The notes under the pieces were generated by a model that saw only the letters and a program-made list of their open reading frames with translations, was not told the origin of the DNA and searched no databases. Both the position numbers and the translations under genes were made by a program. From positions 1 to 64,000 of the forward strand of contig JAQGMJ010000043.1 in assembly GCA_028292405.1 (NCBI GenBank): a stretch of DNA of 64,000 bases. Direction: 5' to 3'. The stretch comes from Betaproteobacteria bacterium (GTDB lineage Bacteria; Pseudomonadota; Gammaproteobacteria; Burkholderiales; JAEUOS01). Position 1 is the stretch's first letter, and the number at the start of each line of letters is the position of its first letter. Positions 53,833 to 63,885 of this stretch are shown piece after piece.

Positions 53833-54767
53833 TGTCACCAAGAGATACGCCGCTAGTAGAGTTGGGACGGTTGTTAAAATCGACGCACTACGAGTTTATC
53901 TCTATCACCCCGGCATCCCATGCACGGTTGAACGCCCGAATGCCGAACGCGGTCGCCAGAAGCTTAAGGGATGTATTTGGCTGGAGTCGTCCTTTTGATC
54001 CCGAGCTTTTGCCGCAAGGATGGTTTGACCTGTTGATTGCCGCGGATGCCGTTGAACCATGCGGCGGCCTTTTCAAAAGCAGGGTTCGCTATTCCTCGCT
54101 TGGTGATGATCTTTTCGCGCACTCCGCCTTTCCGACGTTGGCGGCCGATTCCGTTTTCTTTGGGCCCGATACCTATCGTTTTGCCCGCTTTATTCAGTCT
54201 GGACTGATCAATTGGACGGCAGCGCCGAACCCTATCATTGCTGATATCGGTGCGGGAAGCGGTGCCGGCGGATTGTACGCAAGGCGCTTGCTTGGAGCCG
54301 GCGCAGATATCTTTCTTGCGGACATTAGTCCCAAAGCGCTCGAATTCTGCCGTATAAACGCGGCGCTTGCTGATTGCGATAGGGCTTCATTCGTTTTGAG
54401 TGATCTTTTCACCAAACTGGATGATGCTGACATCATTCTCGCCAATCCACCCTATCTGCTTGACCCGGAAGCGCGGCTCTATCGCCATGGCGGCGGTTCT
54501 TTGGGCTCTGCGTTGTCTACGCGCATTGTCGCCGAAGGCCTACCAAGGTTGCGACGGGGCGGGATGATGCTGCTTTATTCAGGCTCGGTCATCGTCAACG
54601 GCGTCGATGCCTTTTGGGAGTCTCTCCGGCCGCACCTCTCCAGCACTAGGATTGCATATACCTATGAGGAACTGGATCCGGATGTCTTTGGCGAAGAGTT
54701 GGACAATCCGGTTTATGGCACGGCGGAGCGCGTAGCGGCTGTTGGCCTGACGGTGCGAAAACTATGA
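53829..54767 (+). CDS. SAM-dependent methyltransferase, HemK/PrmC-like with NPPY
   Basis: 312 aa. N-terminal helical substrate domain (1-120), then a Rossmann SAM-binding fold: IIADIGAGSGAGGLYARRLL (motif I), IFLADISPKALEFCRINAAL (motif II) and the catalytic ILANPPYLLDPEARLYRHGG (NPPY), as in N5-glutamine or N6-adenine methyltransferases. It is not the housekeeping PrmC: it has a different N-terminal domain and no prfA next to it. The start overlaps the small upstream gene, and its stop overlaps the ATP-grasp start (ATGA). Confidence 0.85.
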   Translation: MMSPRDTPLVELGRLLKSTHYEFISITPASHARLNARMPNAVARSLRDVFGWSRPFDPELLPQGWFDLLIAADAVEPCGGLFKSRVRYSSLGDDLFAHSAFPTLAADSVFFGPDTYRFARFIQSGLINWTAAPNPIIADIGAGSGAGGLYARRLLGAGADIFLADISPKALEFCRINAALADCDRASFVLSDLFTKLDDADIILANPPYLLDPEARLYRHGGGSLGSALSTRIVAEGLPRLRRGGMMLLYSGSVIVNGVDAFWESLRPHLSSTRIAYTYEELDPDVFGEELDNPVYGTAERVAAVGLTVRKL

Positions 54768-56071
54768 GGATCCTCTCAATCGGAGAAGATTGTGACCTTA
54801 CTGCCATGTACGACAGACTGGCAGCGGCTGGTCACGAGGTCCGCGTTTATATCGAGAACGAGCAGCTACATGACATCCTGCGTGCGCCGGCGCTAAGGTC
54901 TGCCAATTGGCGTGAGGATTTGGCCTGGGTCAAGCAAGCGGGCGCCAATGGTCTGGTGCTGTTCGAGTCCGCCCTGCGCGGAGAGGTGCAGGACGACCTT
55001 CGCCGGGGCGGTTATCGGGTTTTTGGAGGGAGCGAATACGGTGACCGTCTAGAAGCGGATCGCGACTTTGGGCAGAGAGAACTCCAAGACCTCGGATTGC
55101 CGGTCGCGGCGTTGAAGCAATTCGGCAGTTATCAGGCGGCAAAAGACTTTATTAAAAAAAATCCTGCGCGCTATGTATTCAAGAATAACGGCGCGGACCA
55201 ATTGAGGACGAAGAATTACGTTGGAACGATGGACGATGGCAGTGACGTTATTGCGCTGTTGGAGTTTTGCCGAGCGCATGCTGACAGCACGCAAACACCA
55301 GATTTCGTTTTAATGGAGCATATCTCCGGCGTTGAAGTTGGGGTTGGGGCCTATTTCAATGGCGAGCGGTTTTTGGAAACCATTTGCATCGATTGGGAGC
55401 ACAAGCGCTTTTTTCCGGGCGACCTTGGTGAATTAACGGGCGAAATGGGTACGGTTGTGTCTTACCGCGGGGCCGAGAAAATCTTTCGGCAGACCTTGGG
55501 AAAGATGGCTGAGAAGTTGCGGGCCGGGAAATACTGCGGTTACATTAACCTGAACCTGATCGCCAATGAAAAAGGGCTCTGGCCGTTAGAGTTCACCAGT
55601 CGTTTCGGCTACCCTGGATACGCGATTTGCAGCGCACTTCATCGCGTAGATTGGGGAACGCTCTTTGCTGGGGTGTTAAACCGCTCTATTGCTTCTTTCC
55701 CCACCCGCGCCGGCTTCGCTGCGGGCGTGCTCTTAACCGTGCCCCCCTTCCCTTATACGTTTGGGTACGTGGAATTGTCCAAAGGCGTTCCCCTTCATTT
55801 CAAGCGTGAACTCAGTCTTGCGGAACATAAGTCCCTCCATCTCTGGGAGGTCTCCAGCAGGGCGGGATTCCTTACCGCCGCCGGGATCTCCGGGGGCTTG
55901 GCGGTCGCCACGGGTATTGGAGAAAAGTTGGACGACGCTCGGGCCTCGGCGTTAGCGATCGCGAACCTGATGGTCGTGCCAAATCTGCGCTATCGAACAG
56001 ACATCGGAAAGAAACTCGCAGATCACGATCTGCGCTTGCTGTGCGACTGGGGATACTATCGCCCTACTTAG
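54764..56071 (+). CDS. ATP-grasp enzyme, PurD-like
   Basis: 435 aa. N-terminal preATP-grasp domain starts MRILSIGEDCDLTAMYDRLA; ATP-grasp region has ADRDFGQRELQDLGLPVAAL, YVFKNNGADQ (Lys for ATP), LMEHISGVEVGVGAYFNG, and the metal-binding end YINLNLIANEKGLWPLEFTSRFGYPG. This resembles phosphoribosylamine-glycine ligase but lacks a clear phosphoribosylamine site, and a typical purine context is missing. It likely forms an amide or similar bond on a substrate shared with the methyltransferase, with which it overlaps by 4 bp. Confidence 0.85.
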   Translation: MRILSIGEDCDLTAMYDRLAAAGHEVRVYIENEQLHDILRAPALRSANWREDLAWVKQAGANGLVLFESALRGEVQDDLRRGGYRVFGGSEYGDRLEADRDFGQRELQDLGLPVAALKQFGSYQAAKDFIKKNPARYVFKNNGADQLRTKNYVGTMDDGSDVIALLEFCRAHADSTQTPDFVLMEHISGVEVGVGAYFNGERFLETICIDWEHKRFFPGDLGELTGEMGTVVSYRGAEKIFRQTLGKMAEKLRAGKYCGYINLNLIANEKGLWPLEFTSRFGYPGYAICSALHRVDWGTLFAGVLNRSIASFPTRAGFAAGVLLTVPPFPYTFGYVELSKGVPLHFKRELSLAEHKSLHLWEVSSRAGFLTAAGISGGLAVATGIGEKLDDARASALAIANLMVVPNLRYRTDIGKKLADHDLRLLCDWGYYRPT

Positions 56072-56261
56072 ATGCCCCGCACGCCACAGCGGCACATCCC
56101 GGCGAGAATTGCCATCAGAAGGTCGTGCAAATCGCGGTCTCCCGGGGCCACTGCCGGCTCTTCCAGCAAACCGCCTCTAGCCCCGCACGAACTTTCGGCC
56201 GACTTGGTGGTTTCGGTTTTAGAGGGAATATCGACCGGAGTCCATTCCATCTATTCGCCCC

Positions 56262-57236
56262 TCAGATTCCGAAATGGCCGCGATAGCGGGCAAAACAGCG
56301 GCCGCCGGCAAGAAGCCGCATGAGGGCTCCCTCCGCGATTGGGCGGGCGAGAGTAGGGTCGTCATCAACCAGGGGCCCTATGACCTCTTCATTCCATGCC
56401 TTCGAGTGCTGGATATCAAGCCCTGCGTGGAGCTGAAAATATTTACGTGCCGCAGTCGGCGCCCCAAGCCGGCGTAAGCCATCATTGACCAGCGAGACCC
56501 GGGCCGGAGCGGTCATTTCGATGGCTCCCAAGGCTCCTATCGACTGGTACGCGTAGCGTCGGTTGGCAGCTAAACCGACCATCAGATTGGAGAGCGCAAG
56601 CGATTCATGGCAGGTTCGTCGAATGCAAGGGGTTAGTCGCAACTCGCTCACGGCGGCCGAAAGCATCGGCCCGTGCATTCCGCGCTCGTGACCACGGCCC
56701 ATTTCATCCCAATAGTTGCGCGCCATTTCGAGCTTGGGCCGAGTAGGAAGCCGAACCTGCGTCAATGCGACGAGATCATCAAAGCCCGCTTCCCCAGCAG
56801 CTTCCTGCGTTAGAAACCAGTTCATCTGTTCCGTCGTGGCTCGCTCGGCCAGCCAAGGGAATAACGGGTCATTTTGGCCGGGCCCGTTCAGGCGTAGTTC
56901 TTCAAACCACGCCATGAAAGCTTGCAGGTCCCTAGGCAAGCCAATCAGTCGGTCTGCGACCGCCCGCTGCATCCCCTGAATAAAACGTTCTTCGACGATG
57001 CGCTGTTTGATTTCGCCTGCAAGGCCGACCTCCCAAGCATTGTCTTCCGCGGTTGGTATCAGTCGTTGTGCATTGAATGCGGCGAGGCGAGAATGCAGCG
57101 CGTGGGCGTCGCCGTCATCATTGGCGGCGTCTTGCTTAGACGAAACAGAGTTCGAAACGCGCCTTGCGAGCGGGGCCGCTGGGAGCGCCTTCGAGATGGC
57201 GAAGTTCATGCCGGAAATTTCGTTTGTCTGGCCCAT
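56262..57236 (-). CDS. Haem-oxygenase-like iron-dependent enzyme (HDO type)
   Basis: 324 aa. GAAGGACACAAACA precedes ATG 57236. The C-terminal 240 residues match the iron-containing redox enzyme family (Haem_oxygenas_2 type): FMAWFEELRLNGPGQNDPLF, LTQEAAGEAGFDDLVALTQV, RNYWDEMGRGHERGMHGPML and KYFQLHAGLDIQHSKAWNEE, with Glu/His residues spaced as in the di-iron oxygenases UndA and SznF. The first 80 residues are a disordered-looking extension. Convergent with the ATP-grasp gene, 190 bp apart, and probably part of the same biosynthetic set. Confidence 0.8.
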   Translation of the reverse strand: MGQTNEISGMNFAISKALPAAPLARRVSNSVSSKQDAANDDGDAHALHSRLAAFNAQRLIPTAEDNAWEVGLAGEIKQRIVEERFIQGMQRAVADRLIGLPRDLQAFMAWFEELRLNGPGQNDPLFPWLAERATTEQMNWFLTQEAAGEAGFDDLVALTQVRLPTRPKLEMARNYWDEMGRGHERGMHGPMLSAAVSELRLTPCIRRTCHESLALSNLMVGLAANRRYAYQSIGALGAIEMTAPARVSLVNDGLRRLGAPTAARKYFQLHAGLDIQHSKAWNEEVIGPLVDDDPTLARPIAEGALMRLLAGGRCFARYRGHFGI

Positions 57237-57562
57237 TGTTTGTGTCCTTCTAATTGAATGCGGAATTTCGTTATCCAATTATGTAGACGTGAGGATTTGT
57301 TCCCTAGAGGTGTTGGATGATAGTGAGGTAGGTATGGACCGACGAAAAAAGGCCGGCACGTAGCCGGCCTATTTGTTTGACTGATTGCTTTCCTGTCGAG
57401 CTTCCGTCCTAGGGGTCCCTACGACGCCGGACACGCACCGGCGCCGATTTGGGCGTACTGCTCCTGACCATAATTTCGTCTTTCGAAATGCCAGCAATGA
57501 ATTGAGAAGGGAGGGCCGGAAATAACAGATCGCGAGCCGCAAAGGGACCTGAAGTGAAACGC
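57237..57562. other. Intergenic region holding a terminator
   Basis: 326 bp between the HDO-type gene and the ferritin-like gene, both leftward. Apart from the hairpin at 57345-57370 and a short Arg-rich frame ending near 57409 (MVRSSTPKSAPVRVRRRRDP) nothing is recognised. The promoter of the HDO gene must lie here. Confidence 0.4.
57345..57370 (-). terminator. Rho-independent terminator of catalase-dehydrogenase-ferritin operon
   Basis: On the minus strand AGGCCGGC / GCCGGCCT (8-bp stem, 5-nt loop) is followed by TTTTTT minus the pairing A. It lies about 190 bp downstream of the ferritin-like gene. Confidence 0.7.
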
Positions 57563-58153
57563 TCAGCGCTGGGCCAAGCTTTCCGCTTCGGCCTTGGCAG
57601 CGCCAATGGCAGTTGTGACCTTCCGCACTTCTTCTGGCGGCGGCAGGACGGCCGGCAGCCCGAGCGATTTCAGCCAAAGTTCGCGGCACCATCCTTTCGT
57701 GTGATAAAGATGCTCGTCTTCTTCGTCTTCAACCTCGTCGTAGGCCGCCTTTATCGCTTCTGCGCTGTCGGTCCCGTTGACGGCCCAGCGTCCAAGCAGC
57801 TCCCAATCGGCATGGTCTTTGGTTTCCGCCAGGACGACGCATTCGGCGGCAACAATCTCGGCGGCGGCGGGGTCCCCCGCCTGCGCGGCCATTTTCATCG
57901 CCTGGACCAAGGCGTCACCGAGAAACCCGACCACTTGGCGTCCTGGGGTCATTTCGTCGGCATTGATCCCGATTTTTTTGCAAAGGCGCGTAAGGACATC
58001 GACGTGCCTGGTAGTTTGTTCAAGGTACTTTTGCCATTCGGCCCTCAGGCCTTCATTGACAGCGCAGGAAATAGCGGTCTCGTAGACTTTGACGCCGCCG
58101 AGTTCCTGTTGCAGGGACTGGAGAAGCAATTCTTTGAGCTGGGGTGAATTCAT
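57563..58153 (-). CDS. Ferritin-like domain protein
   Basis: 196 aa. Start MNSPQLKELLLQSLQQELGG, then VKVYETAISCAVNEGLRAEW and YDEVEDEEDEHLYHTKGWCR, giving the Glu...ExxH pattern of ferritin-like four-helix bundles. GGGAGAAATC precedes ATG 58153. Probably binds a di-iron centre or stores iron under oxidative stress. Last gene of an operon with catalase and dehydrogenase (20 bp from the latter). Confidence 0.75.
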   Translation of the reverse strand: MNSPQLKELLLQSLQQELGGVKVYETAISCAVNEGLRAEWQKYLEQTTRHVDVLTRLCKKIGINADEMTPGRQVVGFLGDALVQAMKMAAQAGDPAAAEIVAAECVVLAETKDHADWELLGRWAVNGTDSAEAIKAAYDEVEDEEDEHLYHTKGWCRELWLKSLGLPAVLPPPEEVRKVTTAIGAAKAEAESLAQR

Positions 58154-58173
58154 GATTTCTCCCGATAAGGGTT

Positions 58174-59355
58174 TCAAGGGGTAAGAACGACTTTGCGGCA
58201 ATCTTCTGCCTTGTCGTTGAAAATCTTGTAGCCGTCGGCCGCTTGGCTCAGCGGCATGCGGTGGGTGATGATTTCATCCGGGTGCAGCCGCCCCTCCTGG
58301 ATGAAACCGAGCAACTCGGGCAAATACTTTTGCGCATGGGTCTGGCCCATCTTGAAGGTGACGCCTTTGTCGAAGGCATCGCCAAACAGAAAGCCGTGAA
58401 TGAATCCAGCGTAAACGCCGGGGACGCTTATCGTTCCGCCGCGCCGTACCATCGCAATGGCTTGCCGCAACGCCTTGCCGCTGCTTCCTTCGAGCTTCAA
58501 GGTCGCCATGGTCGTTTCGACCGCGCTACCCTTGGCCTCAAAGCCAACTGCGTCGATCACGGCGTCCACGCCGCGCCCCTGCGTCAACTGGATGATCTGC
58601 TCGGCTGGGTCATCTGTCTCATCGAAATTGATCGGCAGCACACCGTAAGTCGCTTTCGCATAGGCCAAACGATAGGGGTGATGATCAATCATATAGATGT
58701 CGCCCACGCCCTTGAGCCGAGCGCAAGCAGCCGCCATCAATCCCACCGGTCCCGCTCCCATAATCGCTAGGGTGGAACCGGGACCGACGTCGGCATTGAG
58801 GACCGCTTGGTAGCCGGTGGGAAGGATGTCAGAAAGAAACAGCACCTTTTCGTCCGGAAGGCCTGTTGGAATCTTCAATGGGCCGACATTGGCCTTGGGA
58901 ACGCGCACGAGTTCCGCCTGGCCGCCCGGCACCGCGCCGTATAGGGCTGTGTAACCGAACAAGGCGGCAGCCGAACGCAGGCTCTTTTTGTTCAAAATGG
59001 CGCCGCGCCCCTTTTCGACCCCTTCTTGCGGATTAGTCGTTTCACAAGCGGCAAATAACTGCCGATCGCAAAAAAAGCAATCGCCGCACGAGATCGTGAA
59101 GGGAATTACGACGCGATCACCGCGCGCGACATTGGTCACCGCCGGGCCGACATCCTCGACCACGCCCATAAACTCATGGCCGAGAATATCGCCATGGGTC
59201 AGCCCCGGCACCTTGCCGCGATAAAGGTGCAGGTCAGAGCCGCAAATTGCAGTGGCGGTGACACGCAGGATCAAGTCGTCACCATCACGTAACACCGGGT
59301 CCGGAACGGTTTCTACGCGGACATCCTTGGTGCCATGGTATGTCAATGCTTTCAT
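58174..59355 (-). CDS. Zinc-dependent alcohol / formaldehyde dehydrogenase-like
   Basis: 393 aa MDR enzyme. Catalytic zinc site [13 protein letters not shown] and [15 protein letters not shown]; structural zinc loop [18 protein letters not shown]; Rossmann fold [20 protein letters not shown]. The long insert after CETTNP and the overall length resemble glutathione-independent formaldehyde dehydrogenases. It oxidises alcohols or aldehydes with NAD. Ten bp downstream of the catalase gene. Confidence 0.88.
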   Translation of the reverse strand: MKALTYHGTKDVRVETVPDPVLRDGDDLILRVTATAICGSDLHLYRGKVPGLTHGDILGHEFMGVVEDVGPAVTNVARGDRVVIPFTISCGDCFFCDRQLFAACETTNPQEGVEKGRGAILNKKSLRSAAALFGYTALYGAVPGGQAELVRVPKANVGPLKIPTGLPDEKVLFLSDILPTGYQAVLNADVGPGSTLAIMGAGPVGLMAAACARLKGVGDIYMIDHHPYRLAYAKATYGVLPINFDETDDPAEQIIQLTQGRGVDAVIDAVGFEAKGSAVETTMATLKLEGSSGKALRQAIAMVRRGGTISVPGVYAGFIHGFLFGDAFDKGVTFKMGQTHAQKYLPELLGFIQEGRLHPDEIITHRMPLSQAADGYKIFNDKAEDCRKVVLTP

Positions 59356-59365
59356 GTTGGCGCTC

Positions 59366-61801
59366 CTAAACGGTCGGGGGATCGGTTTCGCGCTGAAAGA
59401 AGCGATGCGCGGTTATAGCTTCGATGAAAGCGGGCAATGCAGCGGCGCCATTGTTTTCTTCGAGATGCACAATGCCCGGGTCCGGGTCTCCCGATGCGAG
59501 CATCAGAGGAACGCCTGCGTTTTGAAGCAATGTCGCCCCTTCCGCCAGGGCAAGGATCGGCTTGCAATGGCGGAAAGCGAGCATGACAAATTCCGCTGCC
59601 AAGCCGATGCTGCCCAACTTTTCGATTGCTGCTTTGCCGCCCGGCACGATGACCGCGTCGTAGAGGACCGAAGGCGTGGTTTCGAGGGTGACCTCTACCT
59701 CGAGCGACTTGCCATCCGCTGTGGCGACGGGTCCAAGTTGAATGCCAACGAGCCTGGGAACGGCGCCCTCGGCGAGAAGCCCGGCATGGAGTGCTGCGAC
59801 ACTCGGGCCATCGACACCGTCGGCAACCAGAATGGCCACTTTGCGGGTCTTGATGTTTGGTTCGCCTGGTCGAGCGAAGAGAGAAAGCGCCGGCGAGTCG
59901 TCCAGTTCGGGCTCTGGGAGCGCGAGATCCGGGGCCGGCGCCGCTTCGGGCACCTCCATGCCGAGGCCGGCGGCCACGCCCGCTACCAAGGTGTTGTCAA
60001 CGTTGGCGAGGATGGAAAGCATCCGCTTTCGGATAGCCGGTACCTGAACCCTCGTCAACTCGAATCGGAAAGCATTGATGATGTGCTGCTGTTCAACCGG
60101 CGTCTGGCTTTTGAAGAACAGCGTTGCCTGCCGGTAGTGCTCGGCAAACTTTTCCGGCTTGCCCCTCACCTTGTCGCCGCGCTCGAACTCCGGGACGCTG
60201 GTAAAACCGGTTTTCATACCTGCCTGGAAGGGGCAGCCGCCCGCCAAGGAGTTTGGTTCGTAGGCGACCCGACCCCGGGCGATCGCCTGGCGGTGCATGC
60301 CATCCCGCTGATTGTTATGCACTTGCGCGAGTGGTGTATTGATCGGAATTTCGTGGAAATTGGGCCCACCCAGCCGGGATATCTGCGTGTCCACATAGGA
60401 GTGAATACGCCCAGCGAGAAGCGGGTCGTTGGTGAAATCCAGTCCCGGGACGATGTGGGCTGTGCAAAATGCCACCTGTTCCGTCTCAGCAAAGAAGTTG
60501 TCCGGGTTGCGGTTCAAGGTCAGGCGACCAACCGGGCGCAAAGGAATCAACTCTTCGGGGATCAGCTTGGTGGCATCGAGTACGTCAAAGCTGAAAGCGT
60601 CGGCCTGTTCCTCGGTGAATACCTGGATGCCCAATTCCCATTCGGGATAGGCACCGGCCTCGATGGCCTCCCAGAGGTCGCGGCGGTGAAAGTCGGGGTC
60701 TGCGCCAGAGATCTTGACGGCTTCGTCCCAGACGAGCGAATGCGTGCCTTGCAGCGGATTCCAGTGGAACTTGACGAACACAGACTCTCCCGCCGCGTTG
60801 ACCATGCGGAAGGTATGCACACCGAACCCTTGCATCATTCGGTAGCTGCGCGGAATGGCGCGGTCGCTCATGGCCCACATCATCATGTGGGCGCTCTCCG
60901 GCATAAGTGATATGAAATCCCAGAAGGTGTCATGCGCGGTAGCAGCCTGCGGCACCGCATGATGTGGCTCGGGCTTAGCGGCATGAATCAGGTCTGGAAA
61001 CTTCATCGCATCCTGGATAAAGAAGACAGGAATATTGTTGCCGACCAAGTCCCAATTGCCTTCATCGGTGTAAAACTTCACCGCGAAGCCACGAACATCG
61101 CGCGCCGTATCTGTCGAGCCACGTTCGCCGATTACGGTGGAGAATCGCACGAACACGGGGGTAACTTTGCCTTTTTCAGAAAAAAGCGACGCCTTGGTGA
61201 TGTCGGTTAGCGGCTCATAGGTTTGAAAGATGCCATGTGCCGCCGAACCGCGGGCGTGGACGATGCGCTCCGGAATGCGCTCGTGGTCGAAGTGCGTAAT
61301 CTTCTCGCGCAGAATGAAGTCTTCAAGCAAAGTCGGCCCGCGCAAGCCGGCCTTCAGGGAATTTTGGTTGTCGGCGACTGCAACACCCTGATTGGTCGTC
61401 AGAGCCTGACCTGTGGAATCGACGCGAACGCGGTCAAGCGAGCCAATGGTGTGATTCACACCACTCTCGGCGCCTTCCCCGGTTTTATCGGATTCATTGC
61501 CTTCAGAAAGCGTGCTGGCGGCGACCGTTTCGGAAGGCAGCTCGACCGTCGCACCTTCTTCCGGCTCCCTTGCCGCATCGCCATATTCACCCGGCTTATT
61601 GGCATTGAACGGCATGCCGGCGACGGCCTCTTCCGTCGCAGCCGCCTTAATGCCAGCCATATCCGCGGCATTGTCCGAGGTGACGCCCGGATGACTTGGA
61701 CCGCCAACCGTCGCGTGCGCTGATGAGGTGGCGACATCTGGCGCCGTGGAGGAAGAGGCCTTCGGGGAAGTCTTTTTTGATGCAGTCTTACGAGTGGCCA
61801 T
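59366..61801 (-). CDS. katE: Large-subunit catalase, HPII type, with PfpI-like C-terminal domain
   Basis: 811 aa. Catalase core about 140-620: active-site His in [19 protein letters not shown], Asn in [19 protein letters not shown], haem Tyr in [20 protein letters not shown]-terminal DJ-1/PfpI-like domain (about 670-805) starts [21 protein letters not shown]. coli KatE is 753 aa; the excess is an N-terminal 125-residue Ser/Ala/Glu-rich disordered extension. Detoxifies hydrogen peroxide, typically in stationary phase. Confidence 0.94.
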   Translation of the reverse strand: MATRKTASKKTSPKASSSTAPDVATSSAHATVGGPSHPGVTSDNAADMAGIKAAATEEAVAGMPFNANKPGEYGDAAREPEEGATVELPSETVAASTLSEGNESDKTGEGAESGVNHTIGSLDRVRVDSTGQALTTNQGVAVADNQNSLKAGLRGPTLLEDFILREKITHFDHERIPERIVHARGSAAHGIFQTYEPLTDITKASLFSEKGKVTPVFVRFSTVIGERGSTDTARDVRGFAVKFYTDEGNWDLVGNNIPVFFIQDAMKFPDLIHAAKPEPHHAVPQAATAHDTFWDFISLMPESAHMMMWAMSDRAIPRSYRMMQGFGVHTFRMVNAAGESVFVKFHWNPLQGTHSLVWDEAVKISGADPDFHRRDLWEAIEAGAYPEWELGIQVFTEEQADAFSFDVLDATKLIPEELIPLRPVGRLTLNRNPDNFFAETEQVAFCTAHIVPGLDFTNDPLLAGRIHSYVDTQISRLGGPNFHEIPINTPLAQVHNNQRDGMHRQAIARGRVAYEPNSLAGGCPFQAGMKTGFTSVPEFERGDKVRGKPEKFAEHYRQATLFFKSQTPVEQQHIINAFRFELTRVQVPAIRKRMLSILANVDNTLVAGVAAGLGMEVPEAAPAPDLALPEPELDDSPALSLFARPGEPNIKTRKVAILVADGVDGPSVAALHAGLLAEGAVPRLVGIQLGPVATADGKSLEVEVTLETTPSVLYDAVIVPGGKAAIEKLGSIGLAAEFVMLAFRHCKPILALAEGATLLQNAGVPLMLASGDPDPGIVHLEENNGAAALPAFIEAITAHRFFQRETDPPTV

Positions 61802-61963
61802 GTTGGCTCCATTTGGTTATGCGGCATAACCGTGGAAGCAACCCAAGGGCCTGAAAGGGACCTCCTACAAGAGATGTAAGAATGTCCGAAAATGAGATTC
61901 GTTACGTGTCAAAAGTAAATTTGGATGCTCCGGAAAATGTACATGCGCGTCCGCCTAGAATTG

Positions 61964-62248
61964 TTATACCGACCCCGTATCGACCCGCTTCACTCGTTCT
62001 CCCTCATCGGTATGGCTCTCTTGCTCTTCCGCGATATGACGGCCGATAGGGTCCTTTCCTTCCTTCTGCTCTTTGCTCATCACCGTCGAACCCCGTCCCG
62101 TTGAATTGCTGACGCCAGCGGAACCTTTGTGAGCTGCCAAGTCACCTTTCGCCGCCGCTTCGTGGGACGATTCCGGATCATCCCCGGCCTTCATCGCGCC
62201 AGCGGCGCTCGGAATGTTGCCTCGCGCTTTGATGGATTCGGAGGTCAT
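61964..62248 (-). CDS. Hydrophilic hypothetical protein
   Basis: 94 aa, strongly hydrophilic (Gly, Ser, Lys, Glu, Asp), without hydrophobic core: MTSESIKARGNIPSAAGAMK, VMSKEQKEGKDPIGRHIAEE. It looks intrinsically disordered, as do small desiccation or stress proteins. GAAGA lies before ATG 62248. Follows the DUF3606-like gene by 20 bp, probably in one operon. Confidence 0.55.
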   Translation of the reverse strand: MTSESIKARGNIPSAAGAMKAGDDPESSHEAAAKGDLAAHKGSAGVSNSTGRGSTVMSKEQKEGKDPIGRHIAEEQESHTDEGERVKRVDTGSV

Positions 62249-62268
62249 ATAGTCGTCTTCGTGGTTTG

Positions 62269-62541
62269 TTAAAGCTTCTTGGGCACGTCACGCCGGATGT
62301 ACCGCGCGACATAGGCCTCGACCGCCTCGGCACTATTTCCAACCTCGCGCAACGCATCCTTCAGTTGAATTGAGTCGATGTGGAACTTGTGACACCAATA
62401 GTCGACCTCCCAAGCCTCATGCGGATTAATGCGCGCCCGATCTATAGGACCCCGCACTTCTAAATCATCTTCCATTATTAAATTCCACCATCGGTCGAAA
62501 AGGCGCTCGCTATCCCACCACGTTAAAGTCGTCCGGTCCAT
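62269..62541 (-). CDS. DUF3606-like protein with N-terminal extension
   Basis: 90 aa. N-terminal 35 residues (DSERLFDRWWNLIMEDDLEV) precede a DUF3606-like core: RGPIDRARINPHEAWEVDYW, HKFHIDSIQLKDALREVGNS, AEAVEAYVA. AAGGGAAC lies before ATG 62541. Related to the 60-aa protein at 26427 but clearly diverged. Confidence 0.7.
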   Translation of the reverse strand: MDRTTLTWWDSERLFDRWWNLIMEDDLEVRGPIDRARINPHEAWEVDYWCHKFHIDSIQLKDALREVGNSAEAVEAYVARYIRRDVPKKL

Positions 62542-63036
62542 TGATAGTTCCCTTCGCCCGATTTCCGCCCGCATAATCATGTTCGCGATGTCCAGGCATA
62601 AGACAGGACGCGGAGTGTGGATCACGGTAATTTCGCCCGTGGCCTGCAGCCCCTAGGAAATCACAATCCATCGCGATTGCCATAAAAAGTCATCTTCGCC
62701 TCGTTCTCTCCGGGGCGTTCAGTGGGCGCCACAGGCTAGGAAGGCCGGGAAATCACTAGCTCATAGCGATTGGCATTCCCGGTAGAAGCGTTTGCTTTGG
62801 ATCGGTTACCTGACGCCATTACGAATGACGTAGCGGCCTCCTGACAAATTGCAAGGGGGAGATTTACTGGCTTTGCGCGCAGTCGCTCAGAATTCTGCCC
62901 CAGGCAACTCATCGCAGTTGGCTTTGGATATGCGGCAATCTATACCGCCCAGACACAAAATATTTCCGAGGCGAGCAGGCCCGCAGAGGTAAAAGCTACC
63001 TTTTCCGCAAGGCGCGCAAGATTGATCGTCTAATAT
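62542..63036. other. 495-bp intergenic region
   Basis: No gene with convincing composition on either strand. It contains the promoters of the DUF3606-like operon and the 3' region of fdhD; no clear terminator hairpin seen. Confidence 0.35.
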
Positions 63037-63885
63037 TTATAGCTGGCGGGAGAGGCGCAGCCTTTCAGGGTGCGCGTAAATGACCATATCGTTCTCGCGG
63101 GCGAAACCTATCAATGCGAGGTTGGCAGCGGCGGCGGCGTCAATTGCCAATCCGGTCGGTCCAGAGATCGCGGCCAGCACGGCGACCCCTGCGACGGCCG
63201 CTTTTTGCACCATTTCATAACTGGCGCGGCTGGTGATGGCGGCGAAGCCGGCGGCCGTATCGACGCCGGCTCGGGTGATCGCGCCCACGAGTTTATCCAG
63301 TGCGTTGTGGCGGCCGACGTCTTCGCGAAGCAATTCCAGATTGCCTTGCGCGTCGCACCATGCCGCCGCGTGCACGGCGCCGGTGGCCTGCTGCAGCCTC
63401 TGGGCCCCACGAATATGCGCCAGCCCAGCGCTGACTGCGGCTGCATCGACCGTGAAGCCATGTTCAACGAGTGCTACCGGTCGGATCGCCAGCGACAGGC
63501 TCTCGGTGCCGCACAAGCCGCAACCAGTACGGCCAGCCATGCTGCGGCGGTGGCCCTTTAGGCGGTTGAAACTGGCCGAGGAGATTTCCAATCGCAGTGT
63601 CACCCCTTCCCTCGATTCGACTGCTTCAATGTCGTAAAGCTCGGACGCCGTGGTAAGGATGCCTTCGCAGAGCGCGAAACCGAGGGCGAAGTCTTCCAGG
63701 TCGCGCGGAGTGGCGAGCATTACCGCGTGGGAGATGCCGTTAAATTCGAAAGCGACCGGCACTTCCTCGATCACGCGATCGGACGACTGGACGACCCGCC
63801 CGTCTCGTAGTGCGGTTACGTCGACCGTGCGTGCTCCCGGGCCAGGATCTACCATGGAGTCGAAAAAGGCGTCGCCGGGTTTCAT
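63037..63885 (-). CDS. fdhD: Formate dehydrogenase accessory sulfurtransferase FdhD
   Basis: 282 aa from ATG 63885 (298 aa if ATG 63933 is used). The sulfur-carrying motif GRTGCGLCGTES is intact, with RVIEEVPVAFEFNGISHAVM, ATPRDLEDFALGFALCEGIL, LREDVGRHNALDKLVGAI and SRASYEMVQKAAVAGVAVLA. FdhD hands sulfur from IscS to the molybdenum cofactor of formate dehydrogenases. ATG 63885 was preferred because it forms an ATGA overlap with the stop of the upstream reading frame. Confidence 0.92.
   Translation of the reverse strand: MKPGDAFFDSMVDPGPGARTVDVTALRDGRVVQSSDRVIEEVPVAFEFNGISHAVMLATPRDLEDFALGFALCEGILTTASELYDIEAVESREGVTLRLEISSASFNRLKGHRRSMAGRTGCGLCGTESLSLAIRPVALVEHGFTVDAAAVSAGLAHIRGAQRLQQATGAVHAAAWCDAQGNLELLREDVGRHNALDKLVGAITRAGVDTAAGFAAITSRASYEMVQKAAVAGVAVLAAISGPTGLAIDAAAAANLALIGFARENDMVIYAHPERLRLSRQL

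Noticed and set aside
57409..57606. 65-aa Arg-rich frame overlapping the ferritin-like gene 3' end
   Set aside because: Half of it is an out-of-frame reading of the ferritin-like gene and no start with a ribosome binding site is present downstream.
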